A stretch of 64,000 nucleotides of DNA from Salibacter sp031581065 (GTDB lineage Bacteria; Bacteroidota; Bacteroidia; Flavobacteriales_G; Salibacteraceae). The number at the start of each line of letters is the position of its first letter. Positions within the stretch are counted from its first letter, which is position 1. This document shows positions 45,664-53,976 of the stretch, one piece after another. The notes under the pieces are model-generated. The model did not search any database and was not told where the DNA came from. It saw only the letters and a list, made by a program, of their open reading frames with translations. Location of the stretch: NCBI RefSeq assembly GCF_031581065.1, contig NZ_JAVLBN010000003.1, positions 48,635 to 112,634 on the forward strand, read 5' to 3'. The position numbers were made by a program, and so were the translations under genes.

Positions 45664-47087
45664 ATAGATTGAGAAATAAAACAAAAATTGTCGCTACTCT
45701 TGGGCCGGCTTCAGATTCAAAGGAGCAAATAAAAGAGTTGATCCAAAACGGGGTCAATGTTTGCCGTTTGAATTTTTCACACGGTCAACACGAGCATGTT
45801 GCGAAGATCATTGACAGGATACGTGAAGTGGATCGTGAACTGGGTTCCTTTACCGCTATCCTTGCCGATTTACAGGGACCAAAAATCAGGATTGGTGATG
45901 TTGAAAACGGAAGTGTGAATCTTGAAGATGGATCTGAAGTAACTTTTACGGTTAAGGAGCAGTTGAGTAATGCTGAAATAATTTACATCAACTACGAGCA
46001 GTTCCCTACTGATGTGAGCAAGGGAGAGCGCATTTTGATCGATGATGGAAAATTGATGTTTGAAATCGTTGATACTGACGGCAAGCAAGAGGTAAAGGCT
46101 AAAGTTTTACACGGAGGTGAGCTCTCATCCAAAAAAGGAGTGAATTTACCCAATACGCTTATCTCACTTCCCTGCCTCACAGAAAAGGATCGCAAAGATC
46201 TCGACTTCATCCTCACCTGTGATGTGGATTGGATAGCGCTTTCATTTGTACGCAAAGCAAGTGATATTGATGAGTTAAGAGAATTGATCAAAGATGCCGG
46301 ACAAGACATCAGGATAATTGCCAAAATAGAAAAGCCACAGGCAATCGACAACCTGGATGGAATTATCGATACAACCGATGGTGTCATGGTTGCACGTGGA
46401 GATTTAGGTGTTGAAATACCCATGCAGGAAGTGCCGCTCATTCAAAAAGAAATTGTGCGCAAATGTCAACTTCAGGCAAAGCCGGTGATCATCGCCACAC
46501 AAATGATGGAAACGATGATCGATAATATTACACCAACTCGTGCTGAGGTCAATGATGTGGCAAACGCTGTAATGGACGGAGCCGATGCCGTAATGCTGAG
46601 CGGAGAAACATCTGTTGGGAAACACCCCCATGAGGTGATTAAAGCGATGTACAAGATCCTTATTGAGGTTGAATCCTTTGGAGGCATTTACTACAAAGAG
46701 TTTGAGCCCGATATCAATCAAGATCGTTTTATCTCTGACAATGTTTGTTTCTCGGCAGTTAGATTGTCTAAAAGGACAGGAGCATCCGGAATTGTGACCA
46801 TGACTTTTAGCGGTTACACAGCTTTTAAAATTTCATCTTTCAGACCCAAATCTCACGTGTTTGTGTTTACGGGAAATATCAAGCTTCTCAACACGCTCAG
46901 CTTGCTTTGGGGAACGCGTGCGTTCTTCTACGATAAGTTTGTGAGTACTGATCAAACGATCGATGATATCAAGTTTGAACTCAAGAAAAAAGGCTACCTG
47001 GATGAAGATGATCTCGTGATCAACATCGCGAGCATGCCCATTGCAAATAAAGGCATGTCAAATATGCTTCGCCTTAGCTATGCTTAA
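45660..47087 (+). CDS. pyk: Pyruvate kinase
   Basis: Last step of glycolysis: phosphoenolpyruvate plus ADP to pyruvate plus ATP. The 475-residue protein has the family motifs ATLGPASDSKEQI, LNFSHGQHEH, ADLQGPKIRIG, the active-site IAKIEKPQAIDN and MVARGDLGVEIP, and MLSGETSVGKHP. The start overlaps the stop of the previous gene. It ends the acpP-to-pyk group and is followed by a terminator that overlaps a GGTCAGAGCC word. Confidence 0.97.
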   Translation: MNRLRNKTKIVATLGPASDSKEQIKELIQNGVNVCRLNFSHGQHEHVAKIIDRIREVDRELGSFTAILADLQGPKIRIGDVENGSVNLEDGSEVTFTVKEQLSNAEIIYINYEQFPTDVSKGERILIDDGKLMFEIVDTDGKQEVKAKVLHGGELSSKKGVNLPNTLISLPCLTEKDRKDLDFILTCDVDWIALSFVRKASDIDELRELIKDAGQDIRIIAKIEKPQAIDNLDGIIDTTDGVMVARGDLGVEIPMQEVPLIQKEIVRKCQLQAKPVIIATQMMETMIDNITPTRAEVNDVANAVMDGADAVMLSGETSVGKHPHEVIKAMYKILIEVESFGGIYYKEFEPDINQDRFISDNVCFSAVRLSKRTGASGIVTMTFSGYTAFKISSFRPKSHVFVFTGNIKLLNTLSLLWGTRAFFYDKFVSTDQTIDDIKFELKKKGYLDEDDLVINIASMPIANKGMSNMLRLSYA

Positions 47088-47110
47088 ATGATTTACGAAT
47101 TTACGGTCAG

Positions 47111-47136
47111 AGCCGGGCGAAAGTCCGGCTTTTTTT
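47111..47136 (+). terminator. Terminator of pyk, overlapping a GGTCAGAGCC word
   Basis: AGCCGG at 47111-47116 pairs with CCGGCT at 47125-47130 and is followed by six T. The word GGTCAGAGCC (47105-47114) supplies the first four bases of the stem. Confidence 0.8.
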
Positions 47137-47587
47137 ATTGTTGTGGGATGCTGATATCAACCCGTGTGAATTCTTTCGGTTCTGACTGTAACGTGAGTTT
47201 TCCATTCATGCTTTCGGTGATTCCTTTAGCTATTTATAGCCCAATTCCGGCCCCGTTACTTTTTGGGTTTCCACGGTAAAAGAGATCGAAAATTTTGGGC
47301 ATTACTTCTTTGTCTATTCCTTCTCCATTGTCGGTTATGGAAATGCTTAAAGATTTTTTGTCATCAATGTTGATATCGACACTAATTTTGCTATCACCCT
47401 CATCTTTTTGATAGTTGATAGCATTTGATATAATAGCACTAAGCACAACATTGAGTTTTTTGGAATCACCCATAAATGATTGGTCAGGTCCGTTTATCGT
47501 CAACTCAACATTGTTTTGGTGCATGAAACGCAATTGATTCCATAGATTGTAAATTTGCTCTTTTGGATTAAACACTTCTACTAATAG
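47135..47587 (-). pseudogene. Histidine kinase remnant with internal stop and missing N-terminus
   Basis: Only the ATPase domain of a sensor kinase remains. It has the N box IISNAINYQ, G1 ITDNGEGI, F box IFDLFYRGN and G2 GAGIGL. Directly after GAGIGL comes an in-frame TAA (47234-47236), and the frame then continues for 32 codons (IAKGITESMNGKLTLQSEP onward) to a natural-looking end at 47135. Kinases of this type read GLYIAKGI here, so the stop most likely replaced one Tyr codon by a single base change. Upstream of about 47587 another stop is met and no DHp, PAS or membrane part is present. The gene is therefore both 5'-truncated and nonsense-mutated. Its 3' end overlaps the T-tract of the pyk terminator. 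Confidence 0.88.
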
Positions 47588-47755
47588 TTATTTTTTAATG
47601 TAAGAGGATAAGTTTCAAAAAGCAGGAGCATTAATTGTTTAATCAGTCGTGATAACCCAACTTGTAAAATGAGAATAAATACGTTGTTATAAAAATGATG
47701 AAACTCAAAAAAAGAGCAATTCTATTGTTATCACCTGAAAAAGACTGTATTTGTT

Positions 47756-48964
47756 TTACTTGTTCTGGATATACTCCTGGAGTTCACTCACTGAAGACTC
47801 AAATGAAAAGGCATCATTCAATTTGAAGTAATTGTCAATGTCATAGGTGTGTTCGTATGCATATTTTGCAAATTCGAGTTTGGTATCTTCAAAACTGAAC
47901 TGCTCCATCAAGCCTTTGACCTGATCTACTGTCAAACATTTTGATGAAGCAAATTGCTTTGCCGTGTTGAGTTTTGTGTCAGAAAATGACTGATTCTCAA
48001 TTGTGCTGATAATGCTCGAATATTCTTCATCAGATGCCGGCCAATCACAACCAACCGCACCAGTGTAGCCCGGCATTTGGTAATGAGTTGGTTCTTGTGG
48101 TTCTGAATATGTTGGTTCAGGAACATCAGCTGTTGATCCTGTTGATTGCAAAAAAGTGAGTAGTGATTCTCTTTTGCTTTTAGAATCAAAAGTATTCACT
48201 ACTACCATGTAATCTTCAGTGTTGAAAGTGCTTCTGTAGGCCAGGCGAGCTATTCTCATGTTGTCGACCGTGCTGTATTCAAGTTTGAGAAGAGCAGCAA
48301 TTTGCTCAGCTAAAAAACACTGATGATCCAGTGCATTTTCAATAGCATCTTCACGCTTAAACATATTTTCTTCTTCCAAATTGTACTTGAAATCCATGAA
48401 CTCTTTTGCATTCATTGAAGGAGAAGAACACATTGTGCCGTTTGGAACAAATTGCCCGTTATAGCTTTGAGCAGAGTGTTTTACTTCCGTTTTTTCAATA
48501 CGTTGATCAACTCTTTGAACGTTGTCAATGCGTTTAAAACCTGTTTTCACCTCATCGGGGCTGTTTTCTTTTACTGTTACATCAGGTTCCGTTTCAAAAT
48601 GAACAACCTCTTCTTTTGTTGGTGTTGGCATTCCGTTGATAGAAGACTCACTGTGCCAGCGCATCACATATCGGCCGTTATTTTTCATTTTTATCGCATA
48701 AACCGATTCCATTCCCGGCTTTAGAAAAACATTTTTATCAATGACTCCCTTGCTTTTATCTTTGAACTCAATTTTGACCGAATAACGCGGCTGATCGAGG
48801 TTCTTGATTTTTACGTTCGATTGAGCTGTATCAGTTTTTTGAATGCCGTTTATCGTGAGGTGGAAAAGCTCTTCGGATTCTGAAAATACAGTCAGGTTGC
48901 TTTTTTGGCTGTAAGAAGTGAGTGCGATAAAAAGACCTAATAGAATTGATGCAAAATATTTCAT
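47756..48964 (-). CDS. Exported DUF4476-domain protein
   Basis: A 402-residue protein with a signal peptide (FASILLGLFIALTSYS). An N-terminal beta domain (about 22-100) and a linker precede two DUF4476 units of about 90 residues: one near 190-280 and one at the C-terminus (SFSDTKLNTAKQFA onward). Both contain Cys-x-(L/T)-x-x-Q(V/I) and YAYEHTYDIDNY-like helices. Function unknown; the family is frequent in Bacteroidota envelopes. It stands alone. Confidence 0.8.
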   Translation of the reverse strand: MKYFASILLGLFIALTSYSQKSNLTVFSESEELFHLTINGIQKTDTAQSNVKIKNLDQPRYSVKIEFKDKSKGVIDKNVFLKPGMESVYAIKMKNNGRYVMRWHSESSINGMPTPTKEEVVHFETEPDVTVKENSPDEVKTGFKRIDNVQRVDQRIEKTEVKHSAQSYNGQFVPNGTMCSSPSMNAKEFMDFKYNLEEENMFKREDAIENALDHQCFLAEQIAALLKLEYSTVDNMRIARLAYRSTFNTEDYMVVVNTFDSKSKRESLLTFLQSTGSTADVPEPTYSEPQEPTHYQMPGYTGAVGCDWPASDEEYSSIISTIENQSFSDTKLNTAKQFASSKCLTVDQVKGLMEQFSFEDTKLEFAKYAYEHTYDIDNYFKLNDAFSFESSVSELQEYIQNK

Positions 48965-49192
48965 AGTTATTGCTTTATGAAGATAGTTATCAAAAGTGCT
49001 GCCAAAATAAATAATAGTTTATAAATCAGTAAGGTAGGGGTTTGTTGAGCGCTAATTTACAATCTGTTTGTCATTGGTCATAGCCCAAAGCAAAAAATAA
49101 GGGCAAAGGACTCCCCAGTGCTTTAATCAAAGTTTAAACCAAATATGGCTTGCTCCGTTTCTTCAATAGTCAAAGCGAATATTAAATTTGTC

Positions 49193-49200
49193 CTTCTTAG
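49193..49200 (+). promoter_or_regulatory. Candidate -7 box of the Ctp protease gene
   Basis: TAAATTTG matches TAnnTTTG and lies 12 bp before the ATG at 49213. No clear -33 box is seen. Confidence 0.45.
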
Positions 49201-49212
49201 CAAAAATACGAC

Positions 49213-50847
49213 ATGTCAAAAAACAAAGTATACATTCCCATCATCATATCACTAGCAGTTGCAGTAGGATTTCTTTTGGGAATAAACCTCAATACAGGAT
49301 CATCCACAATTTCCTTTCAAAAGATCAACCCGGGGGAGAGTAAAAACTTCAATATTCTCAACGAAGTAATCGGATATATAGAAAGTGAATATGTCGATAC
49401 AGTTCAGCGACAAAAACTCGTTGACGAAACTGTTCAGTACCTGCTCCAGGAACTCGATCCGCATTCGTATTACATCAGTGCAAAAGAGTTGCAGGCAATG
49501 AATGAGCCACTCGAAGGGAATTTCGAAGGAATCGGAATTCAGTTCAATATTCAAAAAGATACAGTTGTTGTGATCAACCCTTTACAGGGCGGGCCATCAG
49601 AAAAAGTTGGAGTAAAAGCCGGAGATCGCATCATCAAAGTAGAAGAAGAATTAATTGCCGGGAACGGAATCTCCAACAGTAAAGTTTTAAAGCTTTTAAA
49701 AGGAGATAAAGGAACTAAAGTGGATATCACGGTAGAACGAAATGCGCAAAAGCTCGACTTTACCATAACTCGCGATAAAATTCCAATTCACAGTGTTGAT
49801 GTGGCTTACATGATGACGGGTAAAACGGGTTACATCAAAGTGATTCGCTTTGCTAAAACGACCTACCAGGAGTTTATGGATGCTGCTAATGAACTCAAAT
49901 CTAAAGGAATGGAAAACCTGATTATCGACTTACGCGGTAATGGAGGAGGTTTTCTCGATGCGGCTGTAGATATGAGTGATGAGCTTCTCGAAAGCGGAAA
50001 AATGATTGTTTACACAAAAGGCAGGGCGAGGCCAAAAGAAGTTTACAAATCCGGATCTGGCAATTCATTTACTGAGACTTCGCTCGCTGTTTTGGTCGAT
50101 GAGAGTTCAGCCAGTGCCAGTGAAATTTTGGCAGGAGCTGTTCAGGATAATGACCGCGGACTCGTAATCGGGCGCAGGTCATTTGGTAAAGGGCTCGTGC
50201 AGGAGCAAACGATGTGGCCTGATGGCAGCGCCACACGATTAACCGTTGCTCGCTATTACACACCCACCGGAAGATGCATTCAGCGTCCTTACGATGAGGG
50301 TGTTGAAGCTTATCGCGAAGAGATTTACGACCGCTACAAGCACGGTGAAATGATGCATCCCGACAGTACGAATTTTCCTGATTCATTGAAATACGAAACA
50401 CCTGAAGGAAAAACCGTTTACGGAGGTGGCGGAATTTTTCCAGATATTTTTGTTCCCTACGACACGGCTGGCGGGTCAACCTTTTTAAACAGGCTCGTTT
50501 ACCGCGGAGTCGTTTATCAGTGGGCGTTTGATTATGCTGATACGCACCGGGAGCAGCTCAATGGAAACTATGAGTCGGCAAGGGAATTCCAGGAAAACTT
50601 CAGTATCGGTCAGAGCCTAATCGATGATTTCGTCAACTTTGCTAAAAGCGAAGGAGTTGAACCGGAACCGGGCGAACTCGAAGAATCCCAAACAGAAATC
50701 AAACACCGATTGAAGGCTTACGTTGCCAGAAATATTTGGAACAATGAAGGATTTTATCCAATCTGGAACAAAAATGATAACGTGGTAAACAAAGCTCTGG
50801 AGAGTTTAGAAAGCGGTAAACCACTTTCAGCTTTGAGAAATAAGTAA
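49213..50847 (+). CDS. C-terminal processing peptidase (S41 family)
   Basis: A 544-residue envelope protease with an N-terminal membrane anchor (about 5-24), a PDZ domain near 90-165 (GIGIQFNIQKDTVVV, GGPSEKVGVKAGDRI) and the S41 catalytic core. The Ser is in DESSASASEILAGA and the Lys in RRSFGKGLVQ. Members cut proteins near hydrophobic C-termini and take part in envelope quality control. GGTCAGAGCC at 50608 is read as IGQSLI. Confidence 0.93.
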   Translation: MSKNKVYIPIIISLAVAVGFLLGINLNTGSSTISFQKINPGESKNFNILNEVIGYIESEYVDTVQRQKLVDETVQYLLQELDPHSYYISAKELQAMNEPLEGNFEGIGIQFNIQKDTVVVINPLQGGPSEKVGVKAGDRIIKVEEELIAGNGISNSKVLKLLKGDKGTKVDITVERNAQKLDFTITRDKIPIHSVDVAYMMTGKTGYIKVIRFAKTTYQEFMDAANELKSKGMENLIIDLRGNGGGFLDAAVDMSDELLESGKMIVYTKGRARPKEVYKSGSGNSFTETSLAVLVDESSASASEILAGAVQDNDRGLVIGRRSFGKGLVQEQTMWPDGSATRLTVARYYTPTGRCIQRPYDEGVEAYREEIYDRYKHGEMMHPDSTNFPDSLKYETPEGKTVYGGGGIFPDIFVPYDTAGGSTFLNRLVYRGVVYQWAFDYADTHREQLNGNYESAREFQENFSIGQSLIDDFVNFAKSEGVEPEPGELEESQTEIKHRLKAYVARNIWNNEGFYPIWNKNDNVVNKALESLESGKPLSALRNK

Positions 50848-50957
50848 GCTTTTTTGGTTCAATTTTCGGATCTGACCAAAACCAGTTACTTAAAAAACAG
50901 ACTCACAATAAAACCGCGTTTAAGGGGAAAAATCGTTTATCTGGCATCTAATTTGCC

Positions 50958-50965
50958 TAACTTTG
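50958..50965 (+). promoter_or_regulatory. Candidate -7 box of the aminotransferase gene
   Basis: TAACTTTG matches TAnnTTTG, 38 bp before the ATG at 51004. It supports that start over the upstream TTG-like starts. A GGATCTGACC word lies at 50868 in the same intergenic space. Confidence 0.5.
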
Positions 50966-51003
50966 TCGCAGGCAAAAGAAAAACGATTTATCACTCCTTT
51001 GTT

Positions 51004-52158
51004 ATGAAGTATCCAGAGAGTTTGAGTTCCAAATTACCCAAGGTAAGCACCACTATTTTTACGGTGATGTCACAATTGGCAAAGGAGCACAATGCCATTA
51101 ATCTCTCTCAGGGATTCCCTGATTTTCCTGTTGCTGAAAGCCTGGTTGACAAGGTGTATGAATACATGAAAAAAGGCTTTAATCAGTACGCTCCTATGCA
51201 GGGTGAAATGGCTTTGCGTGAGGCAGTTGCTGAGAAAATGGAAAACATGTATTCTCAGCCTTACAATCCCGATACTGAAATTACCATAACTGCCGGAGGG
51301 ACTGAGGCTATTTTCTCAGCAATTACATCTCTGATCAAGGAAGAAGACGAAGTAATTATTTTCACTCCTGCTTACGATTGCTATGCGCCAACTGTTGAAC
51401 TGAGCGGAGGAAAAGCAATTTATTTTCCGTTACGCGCTCCCAACTATGATATCGATTGGAATGAGGTGAAAAAACTGATCACTCGCAGAACGAGAATGAT
51501 CATTATTAATACGCCTCACAATCCAACAGGTCAGGTGTTGAGTGCCGGTGATATGCAACAGCTCGAGCGAATTACGAAGGACAATGAAATCGTCATTTTG
51601 AGTGACGAGGTTTACGAGCACATCATTTTTGATGGATATGAACACCAAAGTGTTGCGCGCTACCCAAAACTTGCTGAGCGATCGTTCATCGTTGGCTCAT
51701 TCGGAAAAACATTTCACGCCACGGGATGGAAAGTTGGTTATTGTGCTGCTCCTGAAAATTTGATGAAAGAATTCAGAAAAGTGCATCAATACAATATTTT
51801 TGCAGTAAACAGGCCTGTTCAACTAGCACTGGCCGATCACTTGAAGGACTCTTCAAATTATCTTGAAGTGAGCGAGATGTACCAGGAAAAGCGGAATGTT
51901 TTTGTTTCCTCGTTAAGAGGAAGCCGCTTTAAAATTAATCGCTCAGCGGGAACTTATTTCCAACTTTTGGACTACAGCGAAATAACCGATGAAAAGGATA
52001 CTGATTTTTCAGTTCGGTTAACGAAAGAACACGGAGTGGCATCAATACCAGTGTCTGTTTTTTACAACAATCCTGTTCACGATAATATGTTGCGCTTTTG
52101 CTTTGCCAAGGAAGAAGAAACGCTAAAGCGAGCTGCAGAAATTCTCGTAAAACTGTAA
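51004..52158 (+). CDS. PLP-dependent aminotransferase, methionine/kynurenine type
   Basis: A 384-residue class I/II aminotransferase. It begins LPKVSTTIFTVMSQLA and INLSQGFPDFP, the start typical of YbdL-type methionine aminotransferases and kynurenine aminotransferases. The PLP lysine is in SFGKTFHATGWKVGY, and NTPHNPTGQV and YDCYAPTVEL are also present. The frame is open for another 50 codons upstream, but that part does not resemble the family and contains the promoter-like box, so ATG 51004 is preferred. Exact substrate is uncertain. Confidence 0.88.
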   Translation: MKYPESLSSKLPKVSTTIFTVMSQLAKEHNAINLSQGFPDFPVAESLVDKVYEYMKKGFNQYAPMQGEMALREAVAEKMENMYSQPYNPDTEITITAGGTEAIFSAITSLIKEEDEVIIFTPAYDCYAPTVELSGGKAIYFPLRAPNYDIDWNEVKKLITRRTRMIIINTPHNPTGQVLSAGDMQQLERITKDNEIVILSDEVYEHIIFDGYEHQSVARYPKLAERSFIVGSFGKTFHATGWKVGYCAAPENLMKEFRKVHQYNIFAVNRPVQLALADHLKDSSNYLEVSEMYQEKRNVFVSSLRGSRFKINRSAGTYFQLLDYSEITDEKDTDFSVRLTKEHGVASIPVSVFYNNPVHDNMLRFCFAKEEETLKRAAEILVKL

Positions 52159-52161
52159 ACT

Positions 52162-53964
52162 TTGCAGATATCAAAATATAGAAAAAAGGTAAATAGTTTA
52201 TTAAAACAGTTCCTTGTTTGGCGAGCTAAACACATAAAAGATCGCCAGTTCATCTATATTTTAAGTGTCATTACAGGATTACTTTCAGGTCTTGCAGCAG
52301 TTGTCATCAAAAACACGGTTCACCTTGTTGAAATTCTTTTGACTGAAGGAATAAGCGGTGTTCATTCATTTCTCTATTTCGTTTACCCACTTGTGGGAAT
52401 ATTGCTCTCAGTTGCTTTTGTGTTGTTCATCATCCGCAAGCCCGTTGGTCACGGTATTCCCAATGCGCTGTACGCAATATCAAGAGGAAACGGGAACATT
52501 CATAAGCGCGACACCTGGACATCAGTCGTTACTTCAGCATTAACGGTGGGGCTTGGAGGTTCTGTGGGGCTCGAGGGTCCAACTGTTGCAACATCTGCAG
52601 CTCTGGGCTCTAACCTGGGGCAAAAATTTAAAATGACTCGCAAAACAAAGGTGTTGCTCATTGCGTGTGCTTCATCGGGAGCGTTATCTGCAATTTTCAA
52701 CGCGCCTGTGGCCGCTATCGTCTTTGCCCTTGAAGTAATCATGATAGACCTCACAGCGGTTTCACTTGCACCAGTCCTGCTCGCCAGTATTTCAGCGGTT
52801 CTCACTTCAAGATTATTCCTCGGTGAAGAAACGCTATTTCACTTCAACCTTTCTGATCCTTTCATCGTGGGCGACACCTTGTTTTACGTTCTGTTGGGAG
52901 TTGTGTGTGGCCTGTTGTCAGTTTACTTTACCAAGGTTTACTTCTTTGTAGAGAAGTATATGCAAAAAGTCAGCAATAAGCTGGTCAGAGCCATACTGGG
53001 GGGTACAATAGTGGGCGCCCTGATTTTTCTTATGCCACAGCTTTACGGTGAAGGTTACGGACTCATCAACGCATTGATTGAGGGAGACGAGGAAAAAGCG
53101 CTTATCGGTACATTTCTAAAAACAATTGGAGATAATTCCTGGTCGATAATCCTCTTCCTTGGAGTACTTGTCATGGTGAAAGCTTTTGCAACTTCAGTAA
53201 CTCTTCAAAGTGGAGGTGTGGGAGGTATATTTGCTCCAACACTTTTTATGGGAACAACGGTTGGTTATTTGTACGCCAAGTTTTTCCGCGAATCGGGAAT
53301 TGCTGACTTGTCATCGAGTAATTTCACCCTTGTCGCAATGGGTGGCATGATGGCCGGAATCCTGCACGCTCCACTCACCGGTGTCTTCTTAATAGCAGAG
53401 ATAACGGGCGGTTATGAGCTTTTCCTCCCACTCATGATCACGGCCGCTATCGCTTTTATAACAGTGAAATACGGAGTGAAAAACTCTGTTTACACCATGC
53501 AGCTCGCAAAACGCGGTGATTTACTCACACATCACAAAGATCAGGCGGTTCTTACGCTCATGAACCTGAAAGAAGAGATTGAGCAAGATTTTGTGAAAGT
53601 TCACCCTTATGATAAACTCGAGGGTTTGGTAAAAGCAGTAGCTGATTCTAAGCGAAACCTTTTTCCCGTGGTGGATGAAGACAATATTTTTCTCGGAGTC
53701 ATCACATTGAACGACATCAGGCAAATCATGTTTGATCGCGATCAGTACGACAAAGTGCTCGTTCACGAGCTCATGACCTCAGCTCCGGAGTACATTTATT
53801 ACACCGATTCAATGGAGTCTGTGATGAATAAATTCGATCGAAGCGGAGCCTGGAACCTGCCGGTTATTGATGCTGATAATCATTACGTTGGATTTGTTTC
53901 TAAATCAAAGCTATTCTCCGGTTACCGCAGCCGACTTAAAGATTTCTACGATGAAGAGGACTAG
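52162..53964 (+). CDS. ClC-family chloride channel/transporter with CBS domains
   Basis: A 600-residue membrane protein. The selectivity-filter motifs are PVGHGIPNAL, GSVGLEGPT (with the gating Glu) and GGVGGIFAPTLFMG. After about 11 membrane helices, two CBS domains occupy about 460-590. Whether it is a channel or a Cl-/H+ exchanger is not decided here. The start is TTG, 3 bp after the aminotransferase stop. GGTCAGAGCC at 52983 is read as LVRAIL. Confidence 0.9.
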   Translation: MQISKYRKKVNSLLKQFLVWRAKHIKDRQFIYILSVITGLLSGLAAVVIKNTVHLVEILLTEGISGVHSFLYFVYPLVGILLSVAFVLFIIRKPVGHGIPNALYAISRGNGNIHKRDTWTSVVTSALTVGLGGSVGLEGPTVATSAALGSNLGQKFKMTRKTKVLLIACASSGALSAIFNAPVAAIVFALEVIMIDLTAVSLAPVLLASISAVLTSRLFLGEETLFHFNLSDPFIVGDTLFYVLLGVVCGLLSVYFTKVYFFVEKYMQKVSNKLVRAILGGTIVGALIFLMPQLYGEGYGLINALIEGDEEKALIGTFLKTIGDNSWSIILFLGVLVMVKAFATSVTLQSGGVGGIFAPTLFMGTTVGYLYAKFFRESGIADLSSSNFTLVAMGGMMAGILHAPLTGVFLIAEITGGYELFLPLMITAAIAFITVKYGVKNSVYTMQLAKRGDLLTHHKDQAVLTLMNLKEEIEQDFVKVHPYDKLEGLVKAVADSKRNLFPVVDEDNIFLGVITLNDIRQIMFDRDQYDKVLVHELMTSAPEYIYYTDSMESVMNKFDRSGAWNLPVIDADNHYVGFVSKSKLFSGYRSRLKDFYDEED

Positions 53965-53976
53965 AAAAACTCACGA

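Noticed and set aside
47088..47279. 63-codon plus-strand frame after pyk
   Set aside because: It runs across the pyk terminator and antisense to the kinase remnant, and has no protein features.
50069..50479. 136-codon minus-strand frame inside the Ctp protease gene
   Set aside because: Overlaps the conserved catalytic region of the real gene and has no recognisable domain.
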